Positions 1 through 12,260 of a stretch of DNA of 64,000 nt are shown piece by piece. Each line of letters opens with the position of its first letter. Position 1 is the stretch's first letter. Location: contig NC_061508.1 in the NCBI RefSeq assembly GCF_022539505.1, positions 68,953,754-69,017,753 of the forward strand, in the 5' to 3' direction. Origin of the DNA: Lolium rigidum. Its lineage: Eukaryota; Streptophyta; Magnoliopsida; Poales; Poaceae. Made by a program: the position numbers and the translations under genes. The notes beneath the pieces are model-generated. The model had not been told where the DNA came from. It worked only from the letters and a program-made list of their open reading frames with translations, and ran no database searches.

Positions 1-364
1 AGCGTGGCGGCCGGTTGCGCCGGGCGTGGCGCCGACCTGGACTTCTCCCTCCTTCGCGCATGCCTCCCTCACCTCCCTCGTGCGTCAATGGGGTGTCTTC
101 ATGTCCAGCTGTTCTCCTCCTCCTCCTCGTGCGATGCCTCCTTTATCCTCGTACCTGATCATACACAAGTCAAAGTATTTAGGTAGTATAAAATTCTCAT
201 CAATCAAAATATCGTGTAAGAATAAGTCCACCTGTTGTTTTAGTAGCTTCGCACGAGCTCTTGTCATAGGTCCAATTCTGACTTCATTGGACTTGAGCTT
301 CACATCAGCATCTTCTTCATCTTGCAATGATGGAGATAGTGGTTCGGTAGGGATGTCCTCATCA
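1..364 (-). repeat. 3' LTR of element A (partial, runs off the window)
   Basis: On the minus strand the LTR starts TGATGAGGACATCCC at position 364, directly after a purine-rich tract (374-365, minus sense AAGGGGGAGA). The same start and tract occur at the LTRs of element B. The full LTR should be about 1.06 kb, so roughly 700 bp lie left of the window. The integrase reading frame continues into it as far as position 85. Confidence 0.85.
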
Positions 365-3300
365 TCTCCCCCTTCAAAAGGTGTCGACCTCGACGCTCCA
401 AGGTCTTCTCCGTCATATGGTGTCAAATTAACAACATTAAAATAATTACTGACACCAAACTCATCAGTTGGAAGATCTATAGAGTATGCATTATCATTGA
501 TCTTGGCAAGCACTTTGTAAGGACCACCACCACGAGGAAGCAACTTGGACTTCCGTAGCTTCGGGAACCTATCCTTGCGAAAATGTACCCAGACCATATC
601 ACCAGGCTTGAACAACATCTCCTTGCGCTTCTTGTTCACCCTTGAAGCATTGTTCTTGCCTTCCTTCTCAATCAGCTCTTTAGTCTTCTCATGTATCTTT
701 CGTACAAAATCCGCCCTCTTTGATGCCTCCATATTGATTCTCTCATGTATGGGTAGAGGCAACAAGTCAAGTGGAGTAATGGGTTTGAAACCATACACCA
801 CCTCAAACGGACACAGCTCTGTGGTAGAATGTACCGCCCTGTTGTAAGCAAACTCTACATGCGGCAAACAATCTTCCCACTCCTTCAAGTTTTTTTAAAT
901 CATGGATCTCAACAGTTGTGACAAGGTTCTATTCACCACCTCAGTTTGACCATCGGTTTGGGGATGACAAGTAGTGCTGAAAAGTACCTTCGTCCCCAAC
1001 TTTCCCCAAAGTGTCTTCCAGAAGTACCTCATGAACTTCACGTCACGATCAGAAATAATAGTCATCGGGAGTCCATGTAAACGTATAATCTCCCTGAAAA
1101 ACAGGTTAGCAATATGCGACGCATCGTCGCTCTTGTGGCAGGCAATAAAGTGTGGCATCTTAGAAAATCAATCCACTACCAAAAATATAGAATCATGGAC
1201 TCTCTTGGTACATGGGAAACCCAACACAAAATCCATAATAATATCTTCCCATGGTGTAGTAGGTGCCGGTAAAGGAGTATACAAACCGCGAGGCTTCAGC
1301 TTGGACTTGGACTTGTTGCAAGTAATGCATCTCTTCACATATCTGTCCACATCCCGCCTCATCTTTGGCCAATAAAATGATCAGCGAGCATGAGTAGCGT
1401 CTTCTCACGCCCAAAGTGACCCATCAAACCTCCAGCATGTGATTCCTGCAATAAGAGCAAACACAAAGACGGTTCTGGAACACATAGTTTGTTAGCTCAA
1501 AACAAGAACCCATCATGCATGTGATTTTTTTCCCATGCTTTACCAATAGCATACAAGCGATATGGTTCAACAAAATCATGGTTAGTGGCATACAAATCAC
1601 ATAGTACTTCTAATCTAGGAATTTTAACATCAAGTTGAGTTAATAGCATATTTTTCCTAGATAAAGAATCAGCAACAACATTATCTTTTCCCTCCTTATG
1701 CTTAATAATGTATGGAAAAGATTCAATGAACTCAACCAACTTAGCAAGACTCCTATGCAAGTTAGATTGAGCTTTCAGATCTTTCAAATCTTCATGATCA
1801 GAATGTATGATAAATTCTTTGAGCCACAAATAATGTTGCCAAACCTCAAGAACTCTAATTAAAGCATACAATTCTTTATCATATATAGGATAGTTCAACC
1901 TAGCACCAGAAAGTTTTTTAGAAAAATATGCAATTGGGCGACTATCTTGCATCAACACACCACCAATTCCAATACCACTAGCATCACATTCAATCTCAAA
2001 TTGCTTATTGAAATCAGGAAGTGCAAGCAACGGTGCAGAAGTTAACATATGTTTTAGCTCATCAAATGCATGATCTTGGGCTGCGCCCCACGCAAATACA
2101 ACACCCTTTTTAGTCAATTCATTCAAAGGTGCAGCAATAGTACTAAAATTGGGCACAAATCTTCTATAAAACCCAGCAAGACCATGAAAACTTCTTACTT
2201 GACTCACATTCATGGGAGTAGGCCAATTTTGAATTGCTTCAATCTTAGATGAATCTACCTCTAATCCTTGCTTAGAGACAACATAACCCAGAAATATGAC
2301 CTTGTCTTTGCAAAATGTGCACTTTTCAAGATTACCATAGAGTTTATTATCACGCAACACTTGCAAAATATGTCGAATATGCATAGTATGATCAGATTCA
2401 TTGCGGCTGTAAATTAATATCTCATCAAAGTACACAAACACAAACTTGCCAATAAAATCACGCAAAACATGGTTCATCAGTCTCATGAAAGTACTAGGTG
2501 CATTAGTTAAACCAAAAGGCATTACTAACCACTCATATAAACCAAATTTTGTTTTAAAGGTTGTTTTCCATTCATCCCCCTCTTTCATCCTAATTTGATG
2601 ATAACCACTACACAAATCAATTTTAGAGAAAACAACAGCACCACTCAATTCATCTAGCATATCCTCTAAACGGGGAATAGGAAGACGATATCAAATAGTA
2701 ATGTTGTTTATCGCTCTACAGCCAACACACATGCGCCATGTACCATCTTTCTTAGGAACTAAAATAATAGGAACAACACAAGGACTTAGACTTATGCGAA
2801 TATAACCTTTGTCAAGTAGCGCTTGCACTCGTTTCCGTATTTCCTTCGTCTCTTCGGGGTTCGTCCTGTATGGCGCCCTATTGGTTAGCGAGGCGCCGAA
2901 GATCAAATCAATTTGATGTTCAATACCACGCAATGGTGGCAATCCTACGGGCACCTCCTCCGGAAACACATCGCTGAATTCCTGCAAAACATGAGAAACA
3001 CCAAGAGAAATAGGGGTCATATCGTTAGAAACCAAAACATCATCCTTTTACATGAGCACAAGAGGCATGGCTGTAGGATCCTCACTAAATTCTCTCATAT
3101 CTTTTCGTTATATCACTCACGGCATTACAATTCTCTTGCTTATCTATGGATGCATCCTCCAAGTTCACTTCAACTTTTTGACGAGATTCATTGACGATTT
3201 GTTGTGGTGACACAGGCTGCAAGTTAATTTTATTGCCCTTAAACTCCAAATGATATGTATTGGCGCAGCCATTGTGTTGCACAGAACGGTCATAGAGCCA

Positions 3301-4838
3301 TGGCCGACCCAATAGTAGGTGACACACCGTCATAGGAACCACATCAAAATCAATGGAATCCTTATACGGTCCAATCTCAGAATCAACACGCACCATGTGG
3401 TTTACCTTCATCTCACCATTGTCGCTCAACCACTGAACATAATATGGATGCGGGTGCAGTAGATACTTCAACTTCAGCTTGGCACATAACTCCTTGCTTG
3501 CTAGATTGCAACAACTTCCGCCATCAATAATGACCTTGCAAGCTTTATCGGGACCAACTAGTGCCTTTGTTTGGAACAAATTGCAGCGCTGAGTAGATGC
3601 ACTTGGTTGCACATTAAGAGAACGCTGTGAAACAACAATAGTGCGAGCTTAAGACGGAAAAGCATCTTCACCATCACTGTCATAATCATCATCTTCTGGA
3701 GCATCCGGATCAACATCATCTCCCGTCTCATACTCATTGTCCTCATTAATAATCATCACCTTGCGGTTAGGACAATCTCTCTTGAAGTGATCCTTGCCAC
3801 CACATGTATGACAAAGCATATCATGATTGCGCGCCGTAGACATGCTAGAACCACTTCCACTTGCAGCAGGTTCAGACTTCTTTTTGTTGGACACATTGGA
3901 GACCGGCTTGCTAGACGAAGTAGGAAAAGGTGCGGGACGCATAGATGGCGCCGACGCCATAGAGGTTGACGCCCTAGATGAAAAACGCCCAGCTCCTGTA
4001 GCACGACATTTGATTTGCGCTTCTTCTGCCAACTGTGCTTCAGCTTCTCGTGCATGATGTAGCAACTCATTCATATTGGTGTAACGGCGATGACGAACAA
4101 TGCCCTTGATATTATACTTCAAACCATGTAGAAAACGTTGCATTACCATCTGAAGTGACTCACGGACACGGCCACGCTGCATAAGCATCTCCATCTCCAT
4201 GAAATAAGCATCAACCGTCAGAACACATTGTCTCAAGAGGGTCAACTTATCAAATATAGATCGCCAATAATTAGTGGGAACAAAAAGATCTTGCATAATT
4301 GCCTTCATCTCATGCCATGTAAGAACAGACATTTCTCCATCCTCTTGACGAGCACGTGTAACTCCATCCCACCAACGCAATTCATAGCCATCAAATTCCG
4401 AGGAAGCATTTTAATCTTCCTATCTTCAGTATAGACATGTAAGCACCACAACTTCTCAATTTTCATCTCCCATGTGAGGTATTCTTCAACATCAGGACCT
4501 CCTTCAAATCTGGGTATTGAGAATTTTGGCTTACCCAAACCATCGTCTTGCGGCTGTGGAGGAACACGTCGGGCTCCGAGTTCGACAAAACCACGACCAC
4601 GAGCACCACGTCTAGCGCCGCGACAAACAACATTAGCAGCGGGTTGTTCTTCAAAATCGCCATGAACACTATTTCCATCTTCATGTTGTTGTTGCTGTTG
4701 GGTCAGGTTATCAATAGCTAACTGCAACGCTTGAAGAGAGCGATGTATATCCGTCACTTGTACTTGGATTGTATTGACGGTCTCATTAGTAGTGTCAAGC
4801 TTCTTGGTGACCTTTTCAATGTCATCATTAAGTCCTTG
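85..4838 (-). pseudogene. Element A gag-pol polyprotein (degenerate)
   Basis: This is the retrotransposon structural and enzymatic polyprotein, reading right to left. It contains gag (4838-3650), a CCHC zinc knuckle (about 3820-3775, CHTCGGKDHFKRDC), aspartic protease with an IIDGGS-type active site (about 3530), reverse transcriptase (about 2960-2200), RNase H with ECDASG (about 2010), and integrase with a zinc-binding region and DDE core (about 1380-900). The C-terminal tail runs into the LTR and carries GPMTRARAKLLKQQ. It is clearly dead: an in-frame TAA follows gag near 3650, a shift lies near 4390, further breaks lie near 3060, 2690, 1450, 1165 and 890, and the RT catalytic motif is YFDE (2432-2421) where element B has YFDD. 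Products would have acted in cytoplasmic virus-like particles and the nucleus. Confidence 0.9.
4834..4838. repeat. Left target-site duplication of element B (ccttg)
   Basis: ccttg at 4834-4838 is repeated at 23048-23052, immediately after the 3' LTR of B. Removing B plus one copy rejoins the gag frame of element A. Confidence 0.9.
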
Positions 4839-5903
4839 TGATGAGGACATCCCTACCTCACTACTACCTCCGTCATTACCAACTGAAGATGAACCTGCTG
4901 TGAAGCTCAAGTCCAACGAAGTCAGGATTGGACCAATGACACGAGCTCGTGCGAAGCTACTTAAACAACAGGTGAACTTGTTTCTAAACGATACTTTGAT
5001 TGATGAGAACTTTATACTGCCTAAGTCCTATTACTTATGTATCATCAGGTATCAAGAGGAGACGAGCATCGCACGAGGAGAGGAGCAGCTGGACATGAAG
5101 ACGGACGTCAAGATGGCCGTGAAGGCTGGACATGGAGCTGGACATGAAGATATCTCATGGACGCGCGAGGGAGGAGCGGGAGGCATGCGCGAGAGGAGAA
5201 GACGACGTCCAGGCCGGTCCAGAACCCGGTCAGACCGGCCACCAGACCGGACCGCCCGGTTCCTGGTCCGGTCGACCGGTCGCTAACCGGCCGCCAACCG
5301 GAGGAAGCCCCTCGTACCGGACGAAAACCGGAAACCTCGCAGATTTCCGGATGCCGACCGGTTGACCGGACCACAGACCGGACCGGCCGGTCCACAGCCC
5401 GGTCGACCGGATTCCGGACCGGACCGGTCCGAGTCTGTCTCGACCGGATCTATTCGGGTCGGTTATTTTCGTACTTTTTGGACTCGAGGTCGTCCCGGAC
5501 GCCTATATAAGTCCCTGGGACGCCCCACAAGTTGCTTTAGACCATGTTTAAGATAAACCCTAGTTCTTAGTTGTTTGCTCTGCAAAACTATTGAATTCCC
5601 TACACCATATTGCTCGGATATTGTGTAGATCCTGTTTAAGTCTTGTGTGATCTGCTGTTCCATTGGGAATTAGACGGTTGCAACTTACCGCTTCGTGGTC
5701 GGCGGCTACGTGCGCAAGTGTGTGGAGTTGCGAATATCTTGCGGGGTTGAGAGCTGTTGCATGCGGCGACGGGGACCAATCGAGAGATCTCGTTGCGTCA
5801 TACAAGTTATCATCCACTACATCGTCGTGTTTCTCCGCTGCCATCACCCCGTGATCATCATCACCACCGTTGCTTACTGAGAAGATCGGGCCACCCCTTA
5901 TCA
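4839..5903 (+). repeat. 5' LTR of element B
   Basis: 1065 bp, bounded by TG...CA and matched by 21982-23047. Its first 450 bp still contain the pol tail reading frame (to about 5286), because the coding region overlaps the LTR. About 5207-5450 is crowded with CCGG, ACCGG and CCGGT motifs. A TATATAA box at 5504-5510 marks the likely start of transcription some 30 bp downstream. Confidence 0.9.
5504..5510 (+). promoter_or_regulatory. TATA box in 5' LTR of B
   Basis: TATATAA within gcctatataagtccc, present also in the 3' LTR at 22648-22654. It sits about 400 bp before the LTR end, a usual U3/R layout for plant LTRs. Confidence 0.65.
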
Positions 5904-6856
5904 TCTTGGTATCAGATTTCCAGTTTTCCTCGGTAAGCCATCCACAATCCACCCCATAGTTGAGTTGTGAGTGTTTTCCTATACAGAAAAAGCCAAAAAT
6001 ATTAGGGTTAGGGTTTGCCATCGCCATAGCTTGCACTAATTTCGAGTTTTAGTTGCTTTTCGTAGTTGTTTTTGCGTAACTTTATCTTTCATCTAGTATT
6101 TTAGGGTTTGAGTTTACTCTATCATCTTGTGTTACTTTGTCGTCTAGTGTCAGTTTTTGTTACTCCGAGTCCACATAGCGTACAGTGTGCTTTTTCCCAA
6201 CCATAGACACAGCCTTCCGATATACGTGACTAGGAACTTACCCAGAAGAGACTAGTTTTACCGCTCAACAGGCTGCTCATTAGGGTTTTGGTGCTTTGCA
6301 TATCTTGTTGGCCGTGTTATCAAGAAGTTGAGTCAAAAAAAAATCAAAAAAAAGAGAAAATAGAAAAGAAGCAAAAAGAGCTACATAGCTGCGTGTGTTC
6401 CAAAAAGAAAATCCAAAAAGAAAAGTGTTGTGCTAGTTGAATTCAAGTGAAGGCCTAAGTTTTCTTTACTGCATCCGTAGTTGAGCAATCTTGTGCCTGT
6501 CTCGTTGAGCCTTGCTAGCGTCTCTCGAGTGCATTGCAACCTTTCATCCATATAGTTGCATTGCCCCATTTATCGCCTTGTGTGAGTATCATTGGTTGTC
6601 TACGGTCAGCGCTAGAGCTTGTTATTGGTGCAAATAGGTAGCCCACCTACAGCCCCACATATATCCTGCTTAGTCGTGTGATTGTTCTTATACCCTTGAT
6701 ATTCGCTTCGCTACATCCGTGCACTAGTCCGTCAATCCAAGTTGGTAAGCAATACTAATTCACTTTGGAGCGGTAAGATTTACCTTTTTTATCAGTTTTG
6801 AGTGAGTTGTGAGAGTACCACCAAAGATTTTTGTTTAGTGCACTAACCTACTAATC
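5904..6856 (+). other. Primer site and 953-bp leader of element B
   Basis: TGGTATCAGA at 5907-5916 matches the start of the primer site complementary to plant initiator tRNA-Met; the following TTT departs from the consensus. The leader has no long ORF. It holds a telomere-box sequence TTAGGGTTAGGGTTT (6002-6016), an A-rich stretch (6336-6380) and several short upstream ATGs before the gag ATG at 6857. The leader of A (minus, 24029-23173) is clearly homologous. Confidence 0.75.
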
Positions 6857-9800
6857 ATGTCTTCTTCTGAGTTTGACGTGATGCAGAAAAAGGCCGACGA
6901 TACACCAGTTATTTGGCGTGAATATGAAGGGCTTCGTGATCATCTACAACGTGAAATACGAGGTGCTAGTGATGTGTTGGACAAGGAAATTCAGGATGTA
7001 CACTTGAAGGTCAAACAGGCTACTACAGCGGTTCATACCGTTCAAACATCCGTGACGACTCTTCAAGCATCTATACAAGCGTTGACCAATGCTGTTGCTG
7101 AGATACGTACGATGGTGCAACCACAACAACCGCCGCATGATGACGATGGCAGTGTGCAAGGTGACAATGCGGACGCCGCTGCTGCTCATGGCATGGGACG
7201 TGGTGTTGGTCGTGGTCTTCCACATGGCGTCAATCGCGGTTTTTCCCCCGTCGGAGCCCAACGTGTTCCTCAACAACAAGACGATGGTTTGGGTAAGCCC
7301 AAGTTCTCAATTCCCAGATTTGAAGGAGGTACTGATGTTGAAGAATATCTTACATGGGAGTTGAAGATTGAGAGATTATGGCGTTTACATCCTGACTATA
7401 CTGAAGATAGGAAGATCAAACTTGCTTCCTCTGAATTTGATGGCTACGCATTGCGTTGGTGGGATGCTCTTGTTCAGAATCGAGAAGAAGATGGTGAGCT
7501 GCCTATTATCACTTGGCGTGCTATGAAGGCAGCAATGAGAGCTCGTTTTGTTCCTACCAATTACTTGTGTTCTGTGTTTGACAAGTTGACCCAATTGAAA
7601 CAAGGTGTGTTGACAGTTGATGCTTATTACATGGAGATGGAGATGGTTATGCAGCGTGCCCGTGTCCGTGAGTCTTTGGAGATGACACTACAACGTTTTC
7701 TCAATGGACTCAGATTTACTATCAAAGGCATTGTGCGTCATCACAAATATGCTACACTGAATGAGTTGCTACATCATGCAAGAGAAGCTGAGTCACAGTT
7801 GGCTGAAGAAGCGCAACAGAAGGGTCGTGCTACAGGCGCAGGGCGCTACACGCCTAGGCCGCCACTTTCCACGGCGCCATCTAAGCGTCCTACGGATGTT
7901 CCTTCTTCATCTAGCAAGCCGGTCTCCAATGTGTCTACCACAAAGAAGCCCGTCCCTGCAGCAAGTGGAACTGGTTCTAGTATGTCTACAGCGCGCAACC
8001 GTGATATGCTTTGTCATACATGTGGTGGCAAGGGTCACTTCAAGAAGGATTGTCCTAACCGCAAAGTTATGATCATTAATGAGGACAATGAATATGAAAC
8101 TGGAGACGATGCTGATCCGGATGCTCCGGAAGATGATGATTATGACAGCGATAGTTTTGATGCTTATCCTTCAGAAGCTCAAACTATAGTTGTTTCACAG
8201 CGTGTTCTCAATGTGCAGCCTAGTGCATCTACGCAGCGCTGCAATTTGTTCCAAACAAAGGCACTTGTTGGTCCTCATAAAGCTTGCAAGGTTATTATTG
8301 ATGGCGGAAGTTGTCGCAATTTAGCAAGCAAAGAGTTATGTGCCAAGCTGAAACTGAAGTATCTACCGCACCCGCATCCATATTATATTCAGTGGTTGAG
8401 CAATAATGGTGAGATGAAGGTGAGCCACATGGTGCGTGTTGATTTTGAGATTGGACCGTATAAGGATTCCATTGACTTTGATGTGGTCCCTATGACGGTG
8501 TGCCATCTACTGTTGGGCCGGCCATGGCTCTATGACCGTTTTGTGCAACACAATGGCCGCGCCAATACATATCACTTGGAGTTCAAGGGCAAGAAAATTA
8601 ACTTACAGCCTATGTCACCACAACAGATTGTCAATGAGTCTCGTCAGAAGATTGAAGTCAATTTGGAGGATGCATCCATAGATAGGCGAGAGAATTGTAA
8701 TACCGTCAGTGATATAACGAAAAGTGAGCGAGTGCATTCCTTAGTCTCATTAGCCACCAAAGAAGACATGAGAGAATTTAGTGAGGATCCTACGGCCATG
8801 CCTCTTGTGCTTTTGTACAGGGGTACGGTTTTGGTTTCTAACGACATGACCCCTCTTCCTCTTGGTGTTTCTAATGTTTTGCAGGAATTTAGCGACGTGT
8901 TTCCGGAGGAGGTACCCGCAGGACTACCACCATTGCGAGGTATTGAGCATCAAATTGACTTGATTCCCGGAGCTTCGCTGCCCAATAGGGCGCCATATCG
9001 CACTAATCCCGAAGAAACGAAGGAAATACAGAAGCAAGTACAAGCGCTACTCGACAAAGGTTATATCCGCATAAGCCTTAGTCCTTGTGTTGTTCCTGTT
9101 ATTCTAGTTCCTAAGAAAGATGGTACTTGGCGTATGTGCGTAGATTGTAGAGCTATAAACAACATTACTATTCGATATCGTCATCCTATTCCCCGTTTAG
9201 AGGATATGCTAGATGAATTGAGTGGTGCTGATGTGTTCTCTAAAATTGATTTGCGTAGTGGTTATCATCAAATTAGGATGAAATAAGGGGATGAGTGGAA
9301 AACAGCCTTTAAAACGAAATTTGGTTTATATGAGTGGTTAGTAATGCCTTTTGGGTTAACTAATGCACCTAGTACTTTCATGAGACTGATGAACCATGTT
9401 TTGCGTGATTTTATTGGCAAATTTGTGGTTGTGTATTTTGATGACATATTAATATACAGCCGCAATGAATCTGATCATACTATACATATTCGACATGTTT
9501 TGCAAGTGTTGCGTGATAATAAACTCTATGGTAATCTTGAGAAGTGCACATTTTGCAAAGATAAGGTCGTATTTCTGGGTTATGTTGTCTCTAAGCATGG
9601 AGTAGAAGTAGATGAGTCTAAAATTGAAGCTATTCAAAATTGGCCTACTCCCATTAATGTGAGTCAAGTTAGAAGTTTTCATGGTCTAGCTGGGTTTTAT
9701 AGAAGATTTGTGCCCAACTTTAGTACTATTGCTGCACCTTTGAATGATTTGACTAAAAAGGGTGTTGTCTTTGAGTGGGGCACAGCCCAAGATCATGCAT

Positions 9801-10729
9801 TTGATGAACTGAAACGATTGTTAACTTCTGCACCGTTGCTTGCACTTCCTGATTTCAATAAGCAATTTGAGATTGAATGTGCTGCTAGTGGTATTGGAAT
9901 TGGTGGTGTGTTGATGCAAGAGGGTCGCCCAATTGCATATTTTTCGAAAACTATGCGGTGCTAAGTTGAACTATCCTATATATGATAAAGAATTGTATGC
10001 TTTAATTAGAGTTCTTGAGGTTTGGCAACATTATTTGTGGCCAAAAGAATTTATCATACATTCTGATCATGAAGCTTTAAAGTATCTGAAAGCTCAATCT
10101 ACTTTGCATAAGCGTCTAGCTAAGTGGGTTGAGTTCATTGAGTCTTTTCCATACATTATTAAACATAACAAGGGAAAAGATAATATTGTTGCTGATGCTC
10201 TATCTAGGAAGAATATGCTATTAACTCAACTTGATGTTAAAATTCCTGGTTTAGAGATACTATGTGATTTGTATGCCACTGATCATGATTTTGCTGAACC
10301 ATATCGCTTATGTGCTCTTGGTAAAGCATGGGAAAAATATCACATACATGATGGGTTCTTGTTTAGAGCTAACAAACTATGTGTTCCGAGAATCGTACGT
10401 GCGTTTGCTCTTATTGCGGGAATCACATGCTTGGAGGTTTGATGGGTCACTTTGGGCGCGAGAAGACGCTACTCATGCTAGCTGACCACTTTTATTGGCC
10501 AAAGATGAGGCGGGACGTGGATAGATATGTGAAGAGATGCATTACTTGCAACAAGTCCAAGTCCAAGCTGAAGCCTCACGGTTTGTATACTCCTTTACCG
10601 GCACCTACTACACCCTGGGAGGATATTAGTATGGATTTTGTGTTGGGTTTTCCGCGTACTAAAAGAGGCCATGATTCTATATTTGTGGTAGTGGATAGAT
10701 TCTCTAAGATGTCACATTTTATTGCCTGC
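6857..10729 (+). pseudogene. Element B gag-pol, first part (gag to integrase core)
   Basis: Starts MSSSEFD at an ATG after the leader. Domains in order are gag (residues 1 to about 380), CCHC knuckle CHTCGGKGHFKKDC (8011-8056), protease IIDGGS (about 8295-8312), RT with intact YFDD at 9434-9445, RNase H, then integrase zinc region and the start of the catalytic core (MDFVLG near 10632). It is broken by an in-frame TAA at 9284-9286 inside RT, a frameshift near 9955 and another near 10430. The RNase H motif that reads ECDASG in element A reads ECAASG here because codon 9881-9883 is GCT, so the first catalytic Asp is lost. The frame ends in element C after FIAC and resumes at 21206 with HKSDD. 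Confidence 0.92.
10725..10729. repeat. Left target-site duplication of element C (cctgc)
   Basis: cctgc here and at 21201-21205 flank element C. Collapsing them restores the integrase codons of element B. Confidence 0.92.
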
Positions 10730-12242
10730 TGATGACCCACAAGTATAGGGGGTGTATCGCAGTATCTTCGATAAGTAAGAATGTCGATCCCAACGAGGAG
10801 CAGAAGGTGTTGGCAGCAGTTTCGATGAAGGATTCACTGTAAATGCTCACAGACAAGTATTCAGGGGGTTTTGATATTTCGGATAAATAAAGTACAAGTA
10901 AATAAAATGCGAGAGAAATAATTGCAGCGAGTGGCCCAATCCTTTTAGCACAAAGGACAAGCCGGTTTGATTACTTATAATGACCAAACGTTCCTGAGGA
11001 CACACGGGGATTTTAGTCTAGTGCTTTCGCTACATACAGCTGATTAATCTTCATTGTTTTGATAAGTGTTGTGTGGGTGAACCTATGCTAATGCACCGCC
11101 CTTCCTAGGACTAATACATACTTGTGATTATACCCCTTGCAAGCATCCGCAACTACAAGAAAGTAATTAAGATAAATCTAACCACAGACCTTAAACTGCG
11201 AGATCCTGCGATCCCTCCTGCATCGATATACTAACGGGGCTTAGGTTTACGTCACTCCGGCAACCCCGCAATTAGCAACCGAATACAAGATGCACTCCCC
11301 TAGGCCCATAAATGGTGAAGTGTCGTGTAGTCGACGTTCACACGACACCACTAGAAGAATGACACCACAACTTAAATATCATAACATTGAATATTACTCA
11401 ACCATAATTCACTACTAGCATTTAGACTTCACCCATGTCCTCAAGAACTAAACGAACTACTCACGAGACATCATATGGAATACAATCAGAGGTGATATGA
11501 TGATGAATAGCAATCTGAACATAAACCTTGGTTCAATGGTTTCACTCAATAGCATCTACAACAAGTATAGAATAACACCGGGAGAGTTTCCCCTATCAAA
11601 CAATCAAGATTTAACCCGAATTGCTACAGCGATGACGAGGTGCAGCGGTGGTGATGGCGGTGTAGATGGTGGAGATGATGATGATGATGATGGAGATGAT
11701 GTCCCGCTCGATGACGATGGCGATGGCGTCGATTTCCCCCTCCGGGAGGGAATTTCCCGGCGGATTCCTGCCCGCCGGAGAGCTCTTTTCTCTCGGTGTT
11801 CTCCGCCCCGCGAGAGGCGGCTGTAACCCTTCGTGAGGATCCCTCCGTGGCTTAGGTTTTCGGGACGAAGGAGTACGCGAAGAAAAGGAGGCGAAAGGGG
11901 CTGTGGGGCCCCCGAGCACGAGGGTGGCGCGGCCAGGCCTTGGGCCGCGCCGCCCCGTGGTCCGGGCCCACAGTGGCTCCTCTCTGCTCCCTCTTTTGGC
12001 TCCCTCCGTCATCTGGAAAAATAGGAATTTTCGTGAAATTCCCTTCCACAGTTGATCTTCCGAAATAATGCGTTCTGACGGCGCTTTTTCCAGCAGAATC
12101 CTGGCTCCGGTGCTTGATCCTCCAATAATGATGAAACATGCAAAATAGATGAAATAACATAAGTATTGTATCCCAATATGAAATATATCAATGAATAACA
12201 GCAAATTATGATACAAAATAGTGATGCAAATTGGACGTATCA
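10730..12242 (-). repeat. Left LTR of element C (3' LTR in element sense)
   Basis: 1513 bp, matched by 19687-21200. Contains a short (GAT)n run near 11675-11700 and a GC-rich block near 11900-11980. Small ORFs on both strands here have low-complexity Asp or Arg/Pro runs and are not taken as genes. Confidence 0.92.
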
Positions 12243-12260
12243 ACTCCCCCAAGCTTAGAC
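12243..12260 (-). promoter_or_regulatory. Polypurine tract of element C
   Basis: On minus this reads GTCTAAGCTTGGGGGAGT and abuts the LTR. It is the expected plus-strand primer position. The same AAGCTTGGGG core is the polypurine tract of D and E. Confidence 0.8.

Noticed and set aside
4305..4916. Apparent head-to-head inverted junction near 4840, with a minus-strand gag ORF opening inside a plus-strand integrase tail
   Set aside because: The plus-strand part is the start of the LTR of element B (TGATGAGG...), and ccttg duplications at 4834 and 23048 show a normal insertion. The first residues of that ORF are LTR sequence. The true gag start of A is at 23172.
5207..5450. CRISPR-like or satellite array
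   Set aside because: CCGG motifs are irregularly spaced without uniform repeats and spacers, and the context is a plant LTR.
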